Shown in pieces: positions 1 to 6,823 of a DNA stretch of 7,171 nucleotides. Within the stretch, counting starts at the first letter, position 1, and each line of letters opens with the position of its first letter. The notes under the pieces are model-generated. The model made no database searches. It saw nothing but the letters and a program-made list of their open reading frames with translations, and was not told where the DNA came from. The position numbers and the translations under genes are program-made. The DNA is taken from assembly GCA_002869465.1 (NCBI GenBank), contig PKSW01000380.1, positions 1 through 7,171 of the forward strand. Reading direction: 5' to 3'. This stretch comes from Marinilabiliales bacterium. Lineage in GTDB: Bacteria > Bacteroidota > Bacteroidia > Bacteroidales > F082.

Positions 1-506
1 CCGTTACCGCCATCAGTATCAATGGAGCCAACCAAAAATGGATAGGTACTTCAAGAGCCGGGGTTTTTCTGCTTTCCGAAGATGGTACTGAAGAAATACA
101 CCATTTTACAACAGATAATAGCCCCCTCTTATCAAATAGCATTACAAGCATTGCCATCAAAGCGAATGGTGAAGTTTTTATTGGAACAGCCAACGGAATC
201 ATATCTTTTCGGGGAAATGCTACACCACCAGGACCGACCCCCCAGGGGGTTTATGCTTTTCCTAATCCTGTTAGGGAAAATTATGTTGGTCCTATTGCCA
301 TAACCGGTTTAGAAAATAACTCCAATGTTAAAATTACTGATACTTATGGTAATGTAGTTTTCGGCACACTCTCTGAAGGCGGTACTGCCATATGGGACGG
401 AAATAGCTATAACGGAAGCAGGGCTGCTACTGGTATTTATCTCGTTTTTGTTACTAACAATGACGGTTCGGAAAAACTGGTTACGAAAATTTTGGTGGTA
501 AAGTAA
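1..506 (+). CDS. porZ: PorZ-like T9SS protein, C-terminal part (5' end outside window)
   Basis: The reading frame is open from position 3 to a TAA at 504-506 and gives 167 residues without a start, so this is the 3' end of a longer gene. Residues 1-70 contain propeller-type repeats (WIGTSRAGVFLL, then EVFIGTANGIISF). After a Pro-rich linker (74-81), residues 83-167 form a typical T9SS type A C-terminal domain: the FPNPV motif at 86-90, a VKITD strand at 109-113, AIWDG at 129-133, GIYLVFV at 144-150 and the closing KLVTKILVVK. PorZ of Porphyromonas gingivalis has this design. It sits on the cell surface in the attachment complex with the sortase PorU, delivers anionic LPS, and keeps its own C-terminal domain. 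The wording of the last ~130 residues fits PorZ as I remember it, but other propeller proteins with a sorting domain are possible because the N-terminus is not visible. Location next to recO supports a fixed chromosomal locus. Confidence 0.72.
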   Translation, partial: VTAISINGANQKWIGTSRAGVFLLSEDGTEEIHHFTTDNSPLLSNSITSIAIKANGEVFIGTANGIISFRGNATPPGPTPQGVYAFPNPVRENYVGPIAITGLENNSNVKITDTYGNVVFGTLSEGGTAIWDGNSYNGSRAATGIYLVFVTNNDGSEKLVTKILVVK

Positions 507-578
507 TTACTTGTCCACTTATTGCTTATTTCTTTTCATCTAATGTTTAATTTTACGACTTACTGATCGCTACCTGAC

Positions 579-1301
579 ATGCTATTTAATACCCGCGGAA
601 TTGTATTTCAAAAATTTAAGTATGCCGAATCAGCTATCATTGTTAAGATATATACCGAGGAATTCGGTATGCTATCGTTTATAATCAGGGGGTTAAAAAG
701 TAAAAAGTCGACACTTAAGATCGCCTATTTCGAACCCTTAACCATTCTTGACCTAGTTGTGAATCACAGGGAAGGCAAAGAACTCCACCAGATCAAAGAA
801 GTGAAGGTAATACATACTTACCATGATTTGATAGTTAATATGGTGAAGCAATCCATTTTATTCTTCTTATATGAAATTTTAATCAAAACCCTTCGTGAAG
901 AAACGCCAAATAAACCACTATTCGATTGGTTGTTCCATGCATTAACCTGGCTTGACCTGACTGAAAAAAGTGTCATTAATTTCCATTTGGTTTTTCTATT
1001 TCAATTCAGTCGCTTTTTGGGTTTTTATCCCAAATTTTCTGATCATGGTGAAATGAATTTCTTTGATTTACAGGAAGGACTTTTTCAACAAAACCAGCCG
1101 GAACATCCCAATTGCATAAGCGGTGAAATTGTGCAACAAATGGCTGAAATTGGCAAATCAACATTTGAAGACAGCTACCAAATTAAATTAGGAAATGCCA
1201 ACCGGCGAAAGATGGTTGATATTTTAGTGCGATATTATCAACTTCACATGCCCAATATCCATCAAATTAATTCGCTGGAAGTGTTGCAAAGTATTATGTA
1301 A
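579..1301 (+). CDS. recO: DNA repair protein RecO
   Basis: RecO is the cytoplasmic recombination mediator of the RecFOR pathway. It binds ssDNA and SSB, anneals strands, and with RecR helps RecA replace SSB at gaps. The protein has 240 residues, the normal length. The N-terminal OB-fold (about 1-80) starts with the family pattern TRGIVFQKFKYAESAIIVKI and continues with EEFGMLSFIIRG. The helical C-terminal domain follows, with FLGFYPKF at about 146-153. The CxxC pairs of the zinc finger found in Deinococcus-type RecO are missing; only Cys179 is present, as I expect for Bacteroidota members. ATG 579 is the first start after an in-frame TGA at 564, and no Shine-Dalgarno sequence precedes it. The gene lies 72 bp after the porZ-like gene with no visible terminator between them, so it may be co-transcribed. 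It ends 5 bp from the convergent lipB stop. Confidence 0.92.
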   Translation: MLFNTRGIVFQKFKYAESAIIVKIYTEEFGMLSFIIRGLKSKKSTLKIAYFEPLTILDLVVNHREGKELHQIKEVKVIHTYHDLIVNMVKQSILFFLYEILIKTLREETPNKPLFDWLFHALTWLDLTEKSVINFHLVFLFQFSRFLGFYPKFSDHGEMNFFDLQEGLFQQNQPEHPNCISGEIVQQMAEIGKSTFEDSYQIKLGNANRRKMVDILVRYYQLHMPNIHQINSLEVLQSIM

Positions 1302-1306
1302 AAAAA

Positions 1307-2014
1307 TCAAAAATTTGTGACCTTCATATGAAAAACAGTTTCAAATTCCTGCAATACATTGTCACGAACCTCATTCATTTCCACGTTTCTGCCAAGTTCT
1401 TTATGCAAAGATGTAACACTTTTTCCCTGGATGCCACAAGGTATAATATGTTCAAAATAGCTGAGGTCAGTGCTAATATTAAAAGCAAATCCATGCATAC
1501 TTACCCAATGACTTGTACGCACACCAATAGCACATATTTTCCTGGCTTTAGCAGGATTTTCGGCATCCAGCCAAACTCCGGTTGCGCCTTCTGAACGTGT
1601 GGCTCTGATCCCATATCTTTTCAATACGCGAATAATAACCTCTTCCAGTTGATCTATATAACTTTTAATTGACAATCCGAAATTATCCAGATCAAGAATG
1701 GGGTAAGCGACCAATTGCCCAGGACCATGATAAGTAATATCACCCCCGCGGTTTATTTTATAAAGCGATGCGCCACGGCTCCTCAGCATGTTTTCATTGA
1801 TCAACAAATTGGATTCTTTGCCGCTTTTACCAATGGTATATGCATGCGGATGTTCACAGAAAAGAAGAAAGTTAGGCGTAATAATAGCTGATTGTCCATC
1901 TCGTTTTTTCTGTTTGAATGCTACGATTTGTTCAAATAAGTTTTCCTGGTAATCCCAGGCTTCTTTATAGTCAATCAGTCCCAAATTACGAAGTTCTACA
2001 ATATTGTTTTTCAT
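1307..2014 (-). CDS. lipB: Octanoyltransferase LipB
   Basis: LipB moves the octanoyl group from octanoyl-ACP to the lipoyl-domain lysine of GcvH and the E2 subunits of 2-oxoacid dehydrogenases, the first step of de novo lipoylation in the cytoplasm. The 235 residues carry the family signature RGGDITYHGPGQLVAYPILD from Arg89, with the invariant His96. They also carry the lysine of the KIxxIGV motif (Lys159, in KICAIGV) and the catalytic cysteine in PCGI (Cys193). Known LipB enzymes use this Cys/Lys pair through an acyl-cysteine intermediate. The start lies 6 bp after the lipA stop, so translation from a shared lipA-lipB mRNA is likely. The downstream end is convergent with recO; a run of seven T directly follows the TGA on this strand but has no convincing stem before it. 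All catalytic residues are present, so the enzyme should be active. Confidence 0.96.
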   Translation of the reverse strand: MKNNIVELRNLGLIDYKEAWDYQENLFEQIVAFKQKKRDGQSAIITPNFLLFCEHPHAYTIGKSGKESNLLINENMLRSRGASLYKINRGGDITYHGPGQLVAYPILDLDNFGLSIKSYIDQLEEVIIRVLKRYGIRATRSEGATGVWLDAENPAKARKICAIGVRTSHWVSMHGFAFNISTDLSYFEHIIPCGIQGKSVTSLHKELGRNVEMNEVRDNVLQEFETVFHMKVTNF

Positions 2015-2020
2015 TGTATA

Positions 2021-2887
2021 TTATTTCTGCACGTGTTTTTCAGCCCGGTAGGATGATCGTACCAGCGGGCTGCTTTCCACAAAACGAAATCCCTTTTCTA
2101 ATCCTGCTGTTTTGTATTCGGAAAATCTTTCAGGCGAAATGTATTCCATAACAGGCAAATGCTTTTTGGTGGGTTGCAGATACTGTCCAATGGTAAGTAC
2201 TTCAACTCCAACGTTTTTTAAATCGTCCATTGTTTCAATTACTTCATCGAATGTTTCGCCCAAGCCCACCATAATGCCCGATTTTGAAACTGCATCGGAT
2301 TTAGCAATTACCTCAAGTGTTTTTAAACTGGTATCATACTTGGCCCTGCTGCGCGCCCATGGTGTTATTCTTCGAACAGTTTCAAGGTTATGCGATACCA
2401 CATCCGGGCCTGAATTGATTACTTGAAGAATGAGATCATCTCTCCCGTCAAAATCAGGAATTAAAGTTTCAATGGTAGTTTCAGGATTGAGTTTTTTTAT
2501 TTCCTTCACTGTGTTTTCCCAAATACCGGCACCCAAATCATCTAGGTCATCCCTGTCAACAGAAGTGATTACACAGTGTTTGAGTTTCATCAATTCTACC
2601 GATCGGGCTACCCTTTTAGGCTCATCCCAGTCTGCTTTTTCCGGTCTTCCAGTCTTTACATTGCAGAATCCACATGCCCTTGTGCAAATATCTCCCAGTA
2701 TCATCAATGTAGCGGTTCCCCGTCCCCAGCATTCATGCATATTCGGGCAATGGCCACTTGTACAGATTGTATGCAGTTTATTTTTTTCAACAATATCTCT
2801 CACCGCCAGGTAATCCTTTCCTGAAGGCACTTTTATTTTCAGCCATTCGGGTTTTCTAAGTATCGTTTGTGTTCTTTTATTGTTCAT
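2021..2887 (-). CDS. lipA: Lipoyl synthase LipA
   Basis: LipA is a radical SAM enzyme that inserts sulfur at C6 and C8 of protein-bound octanoate, the second step of lipoate synthesis. Its auxiliary 4Fe-4S cluster is consumed as the sulfur source. The protein has 288 residues. The auxiliary cluster motif is Cys42, Cys47 and Cys53 (CTSGHCPNMHEC). The radical SAM cluster motif is Cys68, Cys72 and Cys75 (CTRACGFC). The C-terminal RSSY motif is at 277-280; its serine is the unusual fourth ligand of the auxiliary cluster in studied LipA proteins. Other family blocks are VITSVDRDDL, the SHNLETV region and the GLGET turn. The start follows an A-rich leader with an AGAAG stretch. The gene is the first of the pair with lipB and has a promoter candidate 34 bp upstream. 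No residue known to be essential is missing. Confidence 0.97.
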   Translation of the reverse strand: MNNKRTQTILRKPEWLKIKVPSGKDYLAVRDIVEKNKLHTICTSGHCPNMHECWGRGTATLMILGDICTRACGFCNVKTGRPEKADWDEPKRVARSVELMKLKHCVITSVDRDDLDDLGAGIWENTVKEIKKLNPETTIETLIPDFDGRDDLILQVINSGPDVVSHNLETVRRITPWARSRAKYDTSLKTLEVIAKSDAVSKSGIMVGLGETFDEVIETMDDLKNVGVEVLTIGQYLQPTKKHLPVMEYISPERFSEYKTAGLEKGFRFVESSPLVRSSYRAEKHVQK

Positions 2888-2920
2888 TTTTTAATCTTCT
2901 TTTTGTTCAATAAAGCCAGG

Positions 2921-2928
2921 CAAAATTA
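2921..2928 (-). promoter_or_regulatory. Candidate -7 box of the lipA-lipB promoter
   Basis: Read on the minus strand these bases are TAATTTTG, a full match to the Bacteroidota -7 consensus TAnnTTTG. The box ends 33 bp before the lipA ATG, giving a short leader of roughly 25 nt. The nearest TTTG upstream (2957-2960) is 28 bp away, longer than the usual spacing of about 19-21 bp, so the -33 element is not convincing. The call rests on the -7 match and its position. Confidence 0.42.
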
Positions 2929-3008
2929 GATAATTTTACTGGGGTACTTTGAAAATCAAAATAAACAATGAATATCCAATATTATTGGCTTGAAAAGCTA
3001 AAATAGAA

Positions 3009-3037
3009 AGTCCTTTATATTTTGGATATAAAGGACT
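3009..3037 (-). terminator. Perfect 12-bp hairpin, probable terminator of the DUF2147 transcript
   Basis: AGTCCTTTATAT at 3009-3020 and its exact reverse complement at 3026-3037 enclose a 5-base loop. CTAAA at 2998-3002 can pair again with TTTAG at 3040-3044 across an internal loop. On the minus strand the stem is followed by TTTCTATTTTAG, a fair but interrupted T-rich tail, so a Rho-independent terminator for the gene at 3183-3644 is the best reading. It lies 145 bp past that gene's stop, which is unusually far. Because the stem is symmetric, an operator or an RNA stability element is possible. Confidence 0.5.
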
Positions 3038-3053
3038 GCTTTAGTTTGAACCC

Positions 3054-3073
3054 GTTCAATATTTTAATTGAAC
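3054..3073. repeat. Small inverted repeat (7-bp arms, 6-bp loop)
   Basis: GTTCAAT at 3054-3060 and ATTGAAC at 3067-3073 are exact reverse complements around a 6-base AT loop. The stem is weak and lies 16 bp from the larger hairpin, in what would be the 3' untranslated RNA of the DUF2147 gene. It may be chance in AT-rich DNA. Confidence 0.3.
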
Positions 3074-3182
3074 TTCATTTTTGGATTTTATTTCAAATTC
3101 TCGGTTTGCAATTGAATTTTCTAATAAAGTTCATGCCTTTGATAAAAAAAAGAGATTTAAAAAGATTGGTAAATGTTCTGCT

Positions 3183-3644
3183 TTATTCAACTCTGGTCCA
3201 GTAGGTTGTTCTTCCTAACATGCTAAAACCAATATAGCCCCTAACTTTCAATGTGTTTTTGTCATCTTCATCAGGAAATTCCATGTAACATTTATAATCT
3301 TTTCCATTCTTGGGGTCGTAAATACGTCCGTCTTCCCATTCATCATCCCCATCAAACACAAAATCTCTTAAAAGCAGCAATCCCATAATGGGTCGCGACC
3401 TTAGACTTTCATCTTCATTCTCATCATCCAGCTTAGGTTCTCCTGTTTCTTCATTGGGTTCCTCCAGCCAAACAACTTTTCCATAAAACTTATCGCCTTC
3501 TTTGTAAATATCCACATGTGCATCTTTATCTTCGTTAAGCCATACACCCAGGATATCGTCACCACTAACTTCCTGAGCCTGAATAGTTACAAATGGAGTG
3601 GCCAAAAACCCCATTAAAGCCAAAATAATCGTCAAATTTCTCAT
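3183..3644 (-). CDS. Secreted DUF2147 family protein
   Basis: The protein has 153 residues. A signal peptide is clear: Arg2, a hydrophobic core at about 4-21 and likely cleavage after IQA (Ala23). The mature part is one DUF2147 domain with the usual blocks: ILGVWLNEDKDAHVDIY at 31-47, FYGKVVWLEEPN at 53-64, an acidic stretch at 61-80, SLRSRPIMG at 80-88, IYDPKNGKDYKC at 108-119 and the closing KVRGYIGFSMLGRTTYWTR. It is expected to be exported to the periplasm or outer surface. The biochemical role of DUF2147 is not established and I do not assign one. ATG 3644 is the first start after an in-frame TAA at 3648-3650, in a TAATTAAT-rich leader with no Shine-Dalgarno. The gene seems to be a single transcription unit, with a -7 box candidate upstream and a hairpin downstream. 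It lies 216 bp after the exporter operon on the same strand, without visible functional linkage. Confidence 0.87.
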   Translation of the reverse strand: MRNLTIILALMGFLATPFVTIQAQEVSGDDILGVWLNEDKDAHVDIYKEGDKFYGKVVWLEEPNEETGEPKLDDENEDESLRSRPIMGLLLLRDFVFDGDDEWEDGRIYDPKNGKDYKCYMEFPDEDDKNTLKVRGYIGFSMLGRTTYWTRVE

Positions 3645-3667
3645 ACATTAATTAATTTATAGTTTAC

Positions 3668-3680
3668 ATTTTGTCAAAAT
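3668..3680. promoter_or_regulatory. 13-bp palindrome at the DUF2147 promoter, operator candidate
   Basis: ATTTTG and CAAAAT form a perfect palindrome around one central base. It directly abuts the -7 box at 3681-3688 and would cover the expected transcription start of the DUF2147 gene. That is a typical place for a repressor site, but the sequence is simple and AT-rich, so chance is a real alternative. Confidence 0.25.
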
Positions 3681-3688
3681 CAAATTTA
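3681..3688 (-). promoter_or_regulatory. Candidate -7 box of the DUF2147 gene
   Basis: The minus strand reads TAAATTTG, matching TAnnTTTG, and ends 36 bp before the start codon. This is nearly the same distance as for the lipA box. No TTTG or TTG was found at the expected -33 distance. Confidence 0.38.
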
Positions 3689-3860
3689 AACTTTCTGTTC
3701 TATAGGTCATCTATTTTGATTTATCTCTGCTAATATAAGATATAAGTTTCATTCTTTCCAAATATTAAGTTTTAACAAAGAGGAGAATCTTCATTTTTCA
3801 ATCGTTATTTGTTCAATTTCAATTAAAAAATTCACATTAAACAGTTGATGCTTTATGAAG

Positions 3861-4973
3861 CTATCCTGTTTTCCGATAACTTAAAATAGCCCAGGTATAA
3901 AAAACAATTGCAAACGAGATGAGGGCAAAAAACTGCTTGTGGAGTTCGTTAAAACTGCTGCCTTTTAAGTACACCAGCCGAAAAACCTGCATGATGTATT
4001 TCAGCGGACTGATATTGCTGATCAGTTGTGCCCAGCCTGGCATGTTCTCAACTGGCGTATACAGGCCGCTTAAAAAGATGAAGGTCAACATAAAAAAGAA
4101 CATCATTAAAATGGCCTGCTGAACAGTGGTGGCATAATTGGAAATGACCAGCCCGAAGCCTGAAAAAGCGACGATAAACAAACTGGCAAAGAGGTAAATT
4201 GTCAATAAGCTACCGGATGGTTTTAAGTTCCAGTAAAATAATGCAATTCCCATGGCAATGGACACCACTACATATCCAATGACCCAGTATGGAATAAGCT
4301 TCGACAATATGAACGTCCATTTTTTTACGGGCGTCACATTCATTTGTTCGATGGTTCCGCTTTGTTTTTCACCAACAATATTGAGGGCCGGCAGAAAACC
4401 CGTGATCATGGCAAGAATCATCACCAGCAAGGCAGGAACCATAAACACTTCGTACTTAAGTGTCGGGTTATAACGATACAATGGCACCAACTCCATCGCG
4501 GGAATGGAAACCATATTAACGTTGTGCATGAGTTTAACACGAACTTCATTGTTGTAATCGGCAATAATATTGGCTAGGTAAGCACTGCCCAGTCCGCCTT
4601 TATTTCCGTTTACCGCATTGGCTGAAACCATCAAATCAGCTTTTTGTTTTTTTATGAGATCGCGTTCAAAATGCAGGGGTATTTCCAGTATCACATCCGA
4701 TTCATCTGCCTCAATGCTTTTCATGGCCTCATCGTAGGTACCAGAAACATTGCTGATCCTGAAATATCCCGAAGACTGTACCTTTTGAATCAATGCCTGG
4801 GAATAACTACTCTTATCGTGGTCAATAATGCTCAGATCAATATTCTTTACGTCGAAATTGGCGGCATAAGGAAAAATGATCATGGCAAACAGTGGCATGA
4901 TAAAAATGAGCCTCGGAATGAAAACGTTCCGTTTTATCTGCTTAAATTCCTTTTCTATGAGGTAGCGTAACAT
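3861..4973 (-). CDS. ABC-2 type exporter permease, YbhR-like
   Basis: This 370-residue inner-membrane subunit belongs to an ABC-2 exporter. Its layout is classical: TM1 at about 18-38, a large extracytoplasmic domain at about 40-173, then five more segments at about 176-198, 224-247, 253-279, 286-304 and 345-365. The cytoplasmic coupling stretch GEKQSGTIEQMNVTP (201-215) corresponds to the conserved E-x-GT-x-E-x-L-x-x-(S/T)P motif of the family. The opening (ekef-qi-rn, then FPYAANFDVKNIDLSIIDHD) and the PVENMP block at 307-312 resemble E. coli YbhR more than YbhS, as I recall both. It is the last gene of the operon, starting 2 bp after the stop of the YbhS-like gene, and should form a heterodimer with that permease. 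The E. coli system has been linked to drug and cation efflux; the substrate here cannot be read from the sequence. Confidence 0.93.
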   Translation of the reverse strand: MLRYLIEKEFKQIKRNVFIPRLIFIMPLFAMIIFPYAANFDVKNIDLSIIDHDKSSYSQALIQKVQSSGYFRISNVSGTYDEAMKSIEADESDVILEIPLHFERDLIKKQKADLMVSANAVNGNKGGLGSAYLANIIADYNNEVRVKLMHNVNMVSIPAMELVPLYRYNPTLKYEVFMVPALLVMILAMITGFLPALNIVGEKQSGTIEQMNVTPVKKWTFILSKLIPYWVIGYVVVSIAMGIALFYWNLKPSGSLLTIYLFASLFIVAFSGFGLVISNYATTVQQAILMMFFFMLTFIFLSGLYTPVENMPGWAQLISNISPLKYIMQVFRLVYLKGSSFNELHKQFFALISFAIVFYTWAILSYRKTG

Positions 4974-4975
4974 CT

Positions 4976-6085
4976 TTAGTCGAGTCTGATTTTAAATTTT
5001 TTAAAGCTCACAGCAATTAATACAACAGCCATGGTCCCCAGCACAGCCAATTCCCGTAAAATGGATTCAACTCCCAAACCCATGATCATTACATTTTTAA
5101 CAGCGGCGATAAACCATTTTGCAGGTACGATTTGTGCGAGAATTTGCAAAAACAAGGGCATGTTTTCGATGGGAAACATCAAGCCCGAAAGCAATACGGC
5201 CGGCAACATCAAACCCATAACCGAGCCCAGCAAAGCTGCAATTTGCGTATTCACAATGGATGAAATTAGGAGTCCCAATGCTAACGAAACAAATATGAAC
5301 AATTGTGATAACATGGTTAACAGCATAAAACTGCCCACAACCGGCACATCCAGCGCATACACCCCCAGCGCGAGTATGGTTAAGTAGTTGACGATGGAAA
5401 TGGTAAAATAGGGAATCACTTTCGAGAGAATGATCAACAAGGGTGGCATGGGAGAAACCAGAATTACTTCCATGGTTCCGAATTCTTTTTCCCGTGCAAT
5501 GGAAACTGAGGTCATCATGGCGCAAATCAGCATTAAAATCAATCCCATAACTCCCGGTACTGTCGTATAGGCACCCTTGAGCGTTGGATTATAAAGCAAT
5601 TTCACTTCTGTCTGGATCTGGTAAGGAGGCAATCCGCTGGCACCCATTTGTTCCACCTGGTAAGCCGCCACCAGCCTACTGACATAGGTTACCAGCGTTG
5701 AAGCGGTATTGGGGTCGGTACCATCGGCAATTAGCAATATCTGGGCCTCGCCGGTTTGTACAATATTTTGATAAAAATTTTCGCTATATACCACCACCAG
5801 GCTGATTTCCCCTTTTTGAAAAACCTTTTCAATCTGAGCAGGATCACTCAGGTAGGTCTCCAGCGTAAAGTACTCGCTGCTTTGGATTTTATTGGTTATT
5901 TTTTGCGTCGCCAGGTCGTGAGAAGGATCGTAAACGGCAAAACGCGCACTTTTAATTTCAGTGCTTATGGCGAAGCCAAACATGAGGATCATCAAAATGG
6001 GAAGCACCAGCAAAATAATCATTGTCCAGCGATCCCTGAAGATATGGTAAAATTCTTTTTGCGTAAATACCAAAAATTTTCTCAT
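4976..6085 (-). CDS. ABC-2 type exporter permease, YbhS-like
   Basis: This is the first of two paired permeases, 369 residues long. TM1 is at about 21-41, followed by an extracytoplasmic domain at about 45-173. Further segments lie at about 175-196, 224-247, 251-277, 284-304 and 344-361. The coupling motif AREKEFGTMEVILVSP is at 197-212. The blocks ADGTDPNTAST (120-130), LALGLLISSI (268-277), IPAKWFIAA and the C-terminal KIRLD match E. coli YbhS as I remember it. The start codon lies 3 bp after the NBD2 stop and is preceded by AAAGG overlapping that stop, so translation is probably coupled. It likely pairs with the YbhR-like subunit to form the membrane channel, powered by the two upstream ATPases. 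A plain drug-efflux permease of the wider ABC-2 family is the alternative reading. Confidence 0.94.
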   Translation of the reverse strand: MRKFLVFTQKEFYHIFRDRWTMIILLVLPILMILMFGFAISTEIKSARFAVYDPSHDLATQKITNKIQSSEYFTLETYLSDPAQIEKVFQKGEISLVVVYSENFYQNIVQTGEAQILLIADGTDPNTASTLVTYVSRLVAAYQVEQMGASGLPPYQIQTEVKLLYNPTLKGAYTTVPGVMGLILMLICAMMTSVSIAREKEFGTMEVILVSPMPPLLIILSKVIPYFTISIVNYLTILALGVYALDVPVVGSFMLLTMLSQLFIFVSLALGLLISSIVNTQIAALLGSVMGLMLPAVLLSGLMFPIENMPLFLQILAQIVPAKWFIAAVKNVMIMGLGVESILRELAVLGTMAVVLIAVSFKKFKIRLD

Positions 6086-6088
6086 CCT

Positions 6089-6823
6089 TTATTCTTTTGC
6101 TTTTGCACCCCTGGCCAATTGAAAAAACACCTCATCCATTGACTGAACTTTGTATTTTTCTTTTAGGTTTGTAGGGCTGTCCAGCGCATCAATCCTTCCA
6201 TCCACCATGATGGAAACCCGGTCGCAATACTCTGCTTCATCCATATAATGAGTGGTGACGAACACCGTAATTCCTCGATCAGCAGCATCGTAGATCAGCT
6301 CCCAAAACTGTCGCCGGGCAGCAGGATCAACGCCCCCGGTAGGTTCATCCAGAAAAACAATCTTAGGCTCATGGAAAATAGCTGCCGAAAAGGCGAGTTT
6401 TTGCTTCCAACCCAACGGAAGCGATTTTACCATGGTGTTCTTTTCCGTTGTAAAACCGAGCGTTTGTAGCAAAGAATCAATCCGCTGGTTGATTTCTTTG
6501 GCAGGAACACCATAAATGCCCCCAAACAAGCGCAGGTTCTCCCATACTTTCAAGTCTTCGTAAAGCGCAAATTTCTGGCTCATATAGCCGATATTCTTCT
6601 TAATTTTTTCCGGGTCTTTTTGAATGTCAAATCCTGCCACTTTTCCAATCCCGGATGTAGGTTTACTCAATCCACACAACATGCGCATGGCCGTAGTTTT
6701 TCCGGCACCATTTGCCCCCAAAAAGCCAAATATTTCGCCTTTTACGACCTCAAATGTGATGGCATCCACTGCCGTGAAATTACCGAATCGTTTGGTCAGG
6801 TCGTGTGCTTCGATCACCTTCAT
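6089..6823 (-). CDS. ABC transporter ATP-binding protein NBD2, like the C-terminal half of YbhF
   Basis: This nucleotide-binding subunit has 244 residues when the start at 6823 is used. Walker A is GANGAGKT (36-43), the Q-loop is Gln83, Walker B is IVFLDE (155-160), the D-loop is GGVD (163-166) and the H-loop is His192 in TTHYMDEAEYC. The signature motif is not LSGGQ but LPLGWKQ (135-141), which I recall also in the second NBD of E. coli YbhF. The C-terminal tail ends with MDEVFFQLA, the usual form for drug-type exporters. I chose the inner ATG because its A lies at 6823 and it overlaps the preceding stop as ATGA. An ATG at 6850 is possible but would add nine residues (MFHGIKRSI) that do not fit the family and would overlap the upstream gene by 31 bp. 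It acts on the cytoplasmic face, as partner of NBD1, driving the two permeases encoded next. Confidence 0.95.
   Translation of the reverse strand: MKVIEAHDLTKRFGNFTAVDAITFEVVKGEIFGFLGANGAGKTTAMRMLCGLSKPTSGIGKVAGFDIQKDPEKIKKNIGYMSQKFALYEDLKVWENLRLFGGIYGVPAKEINQRIDSLLQTLGFTTEKNTMVKSLPLGWKQKLAFSAAIFHEPKIVFLDEPTGGVDPAARRQFWELIYDAADRGITVFVTTHYMDEAEYCDRVSIMVDGRIDALDSPTNLKEKYKVQSMDEVFFQLARGAKAKE
6820..6823 (-). promoter_or_regulatory. ATGA stop-start overlap coupling NBD1 and NBD2
   Basis: The NBD1 stop TGA (6822-6820) shares bases with the NBD2 start ATG (6823-6821). Such 4-bp overlaps usually mean translational coupling, which would keep two subunits of a heterodimer in equal amounts. The overlap also decides the NBD2 start. 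Confidence 0.7.

Larger units (their letters stand above)
2888..3182. other. AT-rich intergenic region between lipA and the DUF2147 gene
   Basis: This gap of 295 bp separates two genes on the minus strand. It holds a -7 box candidate for lipA near 2921, a perfect 12-bp hairpin at 3009-3037, a 7-bp hairpin at 3054-3073 and a run of eight A at 3144-3151. A 60-codon open frame on the plus strand starts at a TTG inside the larger hairpin and has no family features, so I do not call it a gene. I see no RNA gene that I can name. Confidence 0.6.
3645..3860. other. Intergenic region between exporter operon and DUF2147 gene
   Basis: The region is 216 bp, AT-rich and on the exit side of the ABC operon. 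It has a -7 box candidate at 3681-3688 and a palindrome at 3668-3680. I found no strong GC stem with a T tail after the ybhR-like stop, so termination of the operon is not explained by a simple hairpin and read-through into the DUF2147 gene is possible. Confidence 0.5.

Noticed and set aside
238..249. C-run followed by G-run (CCCCCC-A-GGGGG) that could form a hairpin
   Set aside because: It falls in the coding sequence of the Pro/Gly linker between propeller and sorting domain, and no T tail follows, so it is explained by the protein sequence.
82..303. 73-codon open frame on the plus strand
   Set aside because: It lies out of frame inside the porZ-like coding sequence, whose own frame has clear propeller and sorting-domain features.
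2430..2813. 127-codon open frame on the plus strand
   Set aside because: It is antisense to lipA, whose cysteine motifs and length are fully conserved; the antisense frame has no recognisable features.
3144..3151. Run of eight A (T on the minus strand) soon after the DUF2147 stop, as a terminator tail
   Set aside because: No stem precedes it on the minus strand; the nearby AGATT copies are direct repeats and cannot pair.
3022..3204. 60-codon hydrophobic open frame on the plus strand in the lipA upstream gap
   Set aside because: It begins at a TTG inside the hairpin, lacks a ribosome-binding site or promoter, and its Leu/Ile/Phe-rich content is what AT-rich noncoding DNA gives. Its end also overlaps the DUF2147 gene.
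5097..5525. 142-codon open frame on the minus strand, rich in His and Cys
   Set aside because: It is a shifted frame of the YbhS-like permease; the permease frame has full-length family motifs and membrane segments.
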